Positions 6,576-7,842 of a stretch of DNA of 7,842 nucleotides are shown one piece after another (position 1 is the first letter of the stretch; each line of letters opens with the position of its first letter). The notes under the pieces are model-generated. The model made no database searches. It was not told the DNA's origin and saw only the letters and a list, made by a program, of their open reading frames with translations. A program made the position numbers and the translations under genes. Origin of the DNA: Opitutaceae bacterium. GTDB taxonomy: Bacteria > Verrucomicrobiota > Verrucomicrobiia > Opitutales > Opitutaceae. The stretch covers positions 1 through 7,842 of the forward strand of contig JAIRTK010000029.1 of assembly GCA_031254955.1 (NCBI GenBank), written 5' to 3'.

Positions 6576-7842
6576 GGCGGCGAGGAGGCGTTTGGTTTCG
6601 GCGCGTTTGGTCTGTTGGGCGGCGAGTTGGGCGCGGGCGCCGGCGATGACGGCGGGGGGGGCTTTGCCGGTGAAGGCTTGGTTGGCGAGGCGGGCTTCGG
6701 TGGCGGCGATGTGTTTTTCGAGTTGCGCGAGTTCCTTGGCGAGGCGGGCGCGTTCGGCGGCGGGGTCGGTTTTCGCGCCGGTGTCGAGGTAAAGGGTGCC
6801 GAGGGGCGTGACCACGGCGGGGTGCGCGGGCGCGGCGGCGGTGCGTTCGATGGCGGCGGCACCGATGATGCGGGCGAGTTTGGCGGACGAGGCGGAGAGG
6901 GCGGCCCAGTCGGCGTCGGTGGCGAGGGCTTGGAGGCGGATGTCGCGTTTCCGGGCGGCGTTTTGCTCGGCTTTGAGCTGGCGGGCGAGGGTGGCGGTCT
7001 GGCGGAGTTTTTCGACGCGGGCGGCGGCGGCGGGGTCGATGGTCACGCCGGTTTTCGCGAGGGCGTCGGCGAGGGCGTCGGCGGTTTCGAGGCGGGTGTT
7101 TTGGAGGAGGGCGATGTTGGCGGACGTGGTGGTGGAGGCGATAGTGGGCTTGGTGGTGGCGGAGACGGTGGAGGCGGTGGTGGCGGGAGAGGCGGGCGTG
7201 GTGGTGGTGGAAGAGGGGGCAGTGGCGGGAGGGGCGATGGGCGTGGTGGCGGCGGCGGGAGTTGCGGGAGCGCGGGCATTCTTGCCCGCGTCGTCGCGGA
7301 CAGGAATGTCCGCGCTCCCGGTGAGGGCGCTCTCGGTGGGGACGCTCCCGGTGGGGGTGCTTCCGGTGGGGGCGTAGCCTAGGAGGTGCCAGAGTTCTTC
7401 GGTGATGAAGGGGGCGAAGGGGGCGAAGAGGAGGAGGAATTGGCGGAGGACGAGGTCTTGGATGGCGAGGACGTGGGCGCGGGCGGCGGGGTCTTGGACG
7501 CGGGTTTTCGCGACTTCGACATACCAGTCGCAAAAGTCATTCCAGAAAAAGGAGTAGAGGCGTTGGGTGGCGGTGGCGAATTCGTATTCGGCGAAGGCGC
7601 GTTCGAGGACGCGCATGGTGTCGAGGAGGGCGTCGAGGAGGGCGTGGTCGTCGTCGTCGAGGCGCGCGGGGGCGAGGCGGGCGAGGATGGCGGCGAGGGT
7701 GGTGTTGTCGGTTGGGCAAGGAGCGGCGGGGGGCGCTTTATCGGCGGGCGGGGCGCCGGTGTTTTTCTGGGCGTCGTTTATCGAGCTTGAACAAGGCGGG
7801 CGCGCTGTCTGGAGCGGATGTCCTTCGTTCTTCTGGGCGTCG
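6570..7842 (-). CDS. valS: Valyl-tRNA synthetase, C-terminal part (5' end beyond the window)
   Basis: The frame is open from the right edge of the window to the stop at 6570, giving 423 residues of a protein usually near 900. The catalytic HIGH and KMSKS motifs are therefore not visible. What is visible is the class Ia anticodon-binding domain (YEFATATQRLYSFFWNDFCDWYVEVAK, about 7510-7590; LLLFAPFAPFITEELWHLLGY, ending near 7374). After it come a helical LETADALADALAKTGV and KLRQTATLARQLKAEQNA region and the C-terminal coiled coil that contacts tRNA (LAKELAQLEKHIAATEARLANQAFTGKAPPAVI to the end). The enzyme charges tRNA-Val in the cytoplasm. About 84 residues of Ala/Thr/Ser/Pro-rich sequence (about 7122-7373) are inserted after LLGY, and a second repeat-rich insert lies upstream of about 7735. 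An ATG at 7616 is internal, not the start. The low-complexity inserts are unusual for this essential enzyme. Confidence 0.92.
   Translation of the reverse strand, partial: DAQKNEGHPLQTARPPCSSSINDAQKNTGAPPADKAPPAAPCPTDNTTLAAILARLAPARLDDDDHALLDALLDTMRVLERAFAEYEFATATQRLYSFFWNDFCDWYVEVAKTRVQDPAARAHVLAIQDLVLRQFLLLFAPFAPFITEELWHLLGYAPTGSTPTGSVPTESALTGSADIPVRDDAGKNARAPATPAAATTPIAPPATAPSSTTTTPASPATTASTVSATTKPTIASTTTSANIALLQNTRLETADALADALAKTGVTIDPAAAARVEKLRQTATLARQLKAEQNAARKRDIRLQALATDADWAALSASSAKLARIIGAAAIERTAAAPAHPAVVTPLGTLYLDTGAKTDPAAERARLAKELAQLEKHIAATEARLANQAFTGKAPPAVIAGARAQLAAQQTKRAETKRLLAAL
7122..7373 (-). repeat. Low-complexity insert in the valS anticodon-binding region
   Basis: Between the conserved blocks LLGY and NIALLQNTRLETA there are about 84 residues made of Ala, Thr, Ser and Pro, apart from the 17-residue palindrome-encoded peptide. 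The DNA is a nested set of repeats: a GGTGGTGGC-type tract (about 7125-7260), a 52-bp palindromic element (7267-7318) and a four-unit 15-bp tandem array (7315-7374). The bounds rest on my recall of usual ValS sequences in this region. Confidence 0.75.
7267..7318 (-). repeat. 52-bp double-hairpin palindromic element, copy 2 (inside valS)
   Basis: It has the same module plan and length as the copy at 1310-1361. On the plus strand: arm GGAGC, stem GCGGGC, loop ATTCTT, stem GCCCGC (to 7289), spacer GTCGTC (7290-7295), stem GCGGAC, loop AGGAAT, stem GTCCGC (to 7313), arm GCTCC. The two stems are swapped relative to copy 1 while the loops keep their places. The minus strand encodes SADIPVRDDAGKNARAP, in the same reading phase as copy 1. 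Identity with copy 1 continues a few bases outwards (CTCCCGGTG on one side). Confidence 0.9.
7315..7374 (-). repeat. Four-unit 15-bp tandem repeat in valS
   Basis: Four consecutive 15-bp units of the type CTCCCGGTGGGGGCG begin at 7315, 7330, 7345 and 7360, each differing at one to three positions. On the minus strand they encode PTGS-like pentapeptides (APTGS, TPTGS, VPTES, ALTGS). The first unit overlaps the arm of the palindromic element, so the array probably grew from the edge of that element. Confidence 0.85.
7761..7842 (-). repeat. 66-bp-period direct repeat in valS at the window edge
   Basis: GTTTTTCTGGGCGTCG (7761-7776) recurs as GTTCTTCTGGGCGTCG (7827-7842), 15 of 16 identical and exactly 66 bp apart, so the period is 22 codons. 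Both copies encode DAQKN in the valS frame. The second copy reaches the window edge, so further units may follow. The segment is not typical ValS sequence. Confidence 0.65.

Noticed and set aside
1310..7318. CRISPR-like or attachment-site reading of the 52-bp repeats
   Set aside because: The copies are 6 kb apart, inside genes, with no regular spacers, cas genes or integrase.
6510..7382. 290-codon Gly-rich frame on the plus strand opposite valS, resembling a PE-PGRS-like protein
   Set aside because: It is the complement of the Ala/Pro/Thr-rich part of valS; its glycine content is a by-product of codon bias in a GC-rich repeat.

Overview
The window is GC-rich bacterial DNA. It holds four protein genes and an unusual load of short palindromic and tandem repeats, several of them inside coding sequence. 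The gene types (a TMTC-like membrane protein with TPRs, a GT9 glycosyltransferase and an exported S1 sulfatase), the weak Shine-Dalgarno signals and the repeat style suggest a verrucomicrobial genome, possibly Opitutaceae. This is inference from general resemblance; no rRNA or other taxonomic marker is present.

Layout. Positions 1-3653 (minus strand) carry a two-gene unit. A GT9 glycosyltransferase (ADP-heptose:LPS heptosyltransferase superfamily, 478 aa) comes first. It overlaps the next gene by 40 nt, a 751-aa polytopic membrane protein resembling the TMTC/GT-C glycosyltransferases with C-terminal TPRs. Together they look like a cell-envelope glycosylation pair. Positions 3654-4342 are non-coding and contain an intrinsic terminator facing the GT9 gene plus a palindromic repeat element. 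Positions 4343-6082 (plus strand) encode an exported sulfatase with the formylglycine motif C-T-P-S-R. Positions 6083-6569 are non-coding and dominated by a MITE-like element with 16-bp terminal inverted repeats and a perfect internal 30-bp inverted repeat. Positions 6570-7842 (minus strand) are the C-terminal part of valyl-tRNA synthetase, whose 5' part lies beyond the window.

The most interesting signal is not a gene. It is a 52-bp modular palindromic element present once in the TMTC-like gene and once in valS. Both copies are read in the same strand and frame and encode nearly the same 17-residue peptide. The stems of the two hairpins are exchanged between the copies while the loops stay fixed, so pairing is preserved. 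valS and the GT9 gene also carry long low-complexity, repeat-built inserts between conserved blocks. The picture is of a genome in which repeats invade genes and are tolerated in frame, comparable in concept to Rickettsia palindromic elements. I see no defence system, CRISPR array, transposase, tRNA or rRNA.
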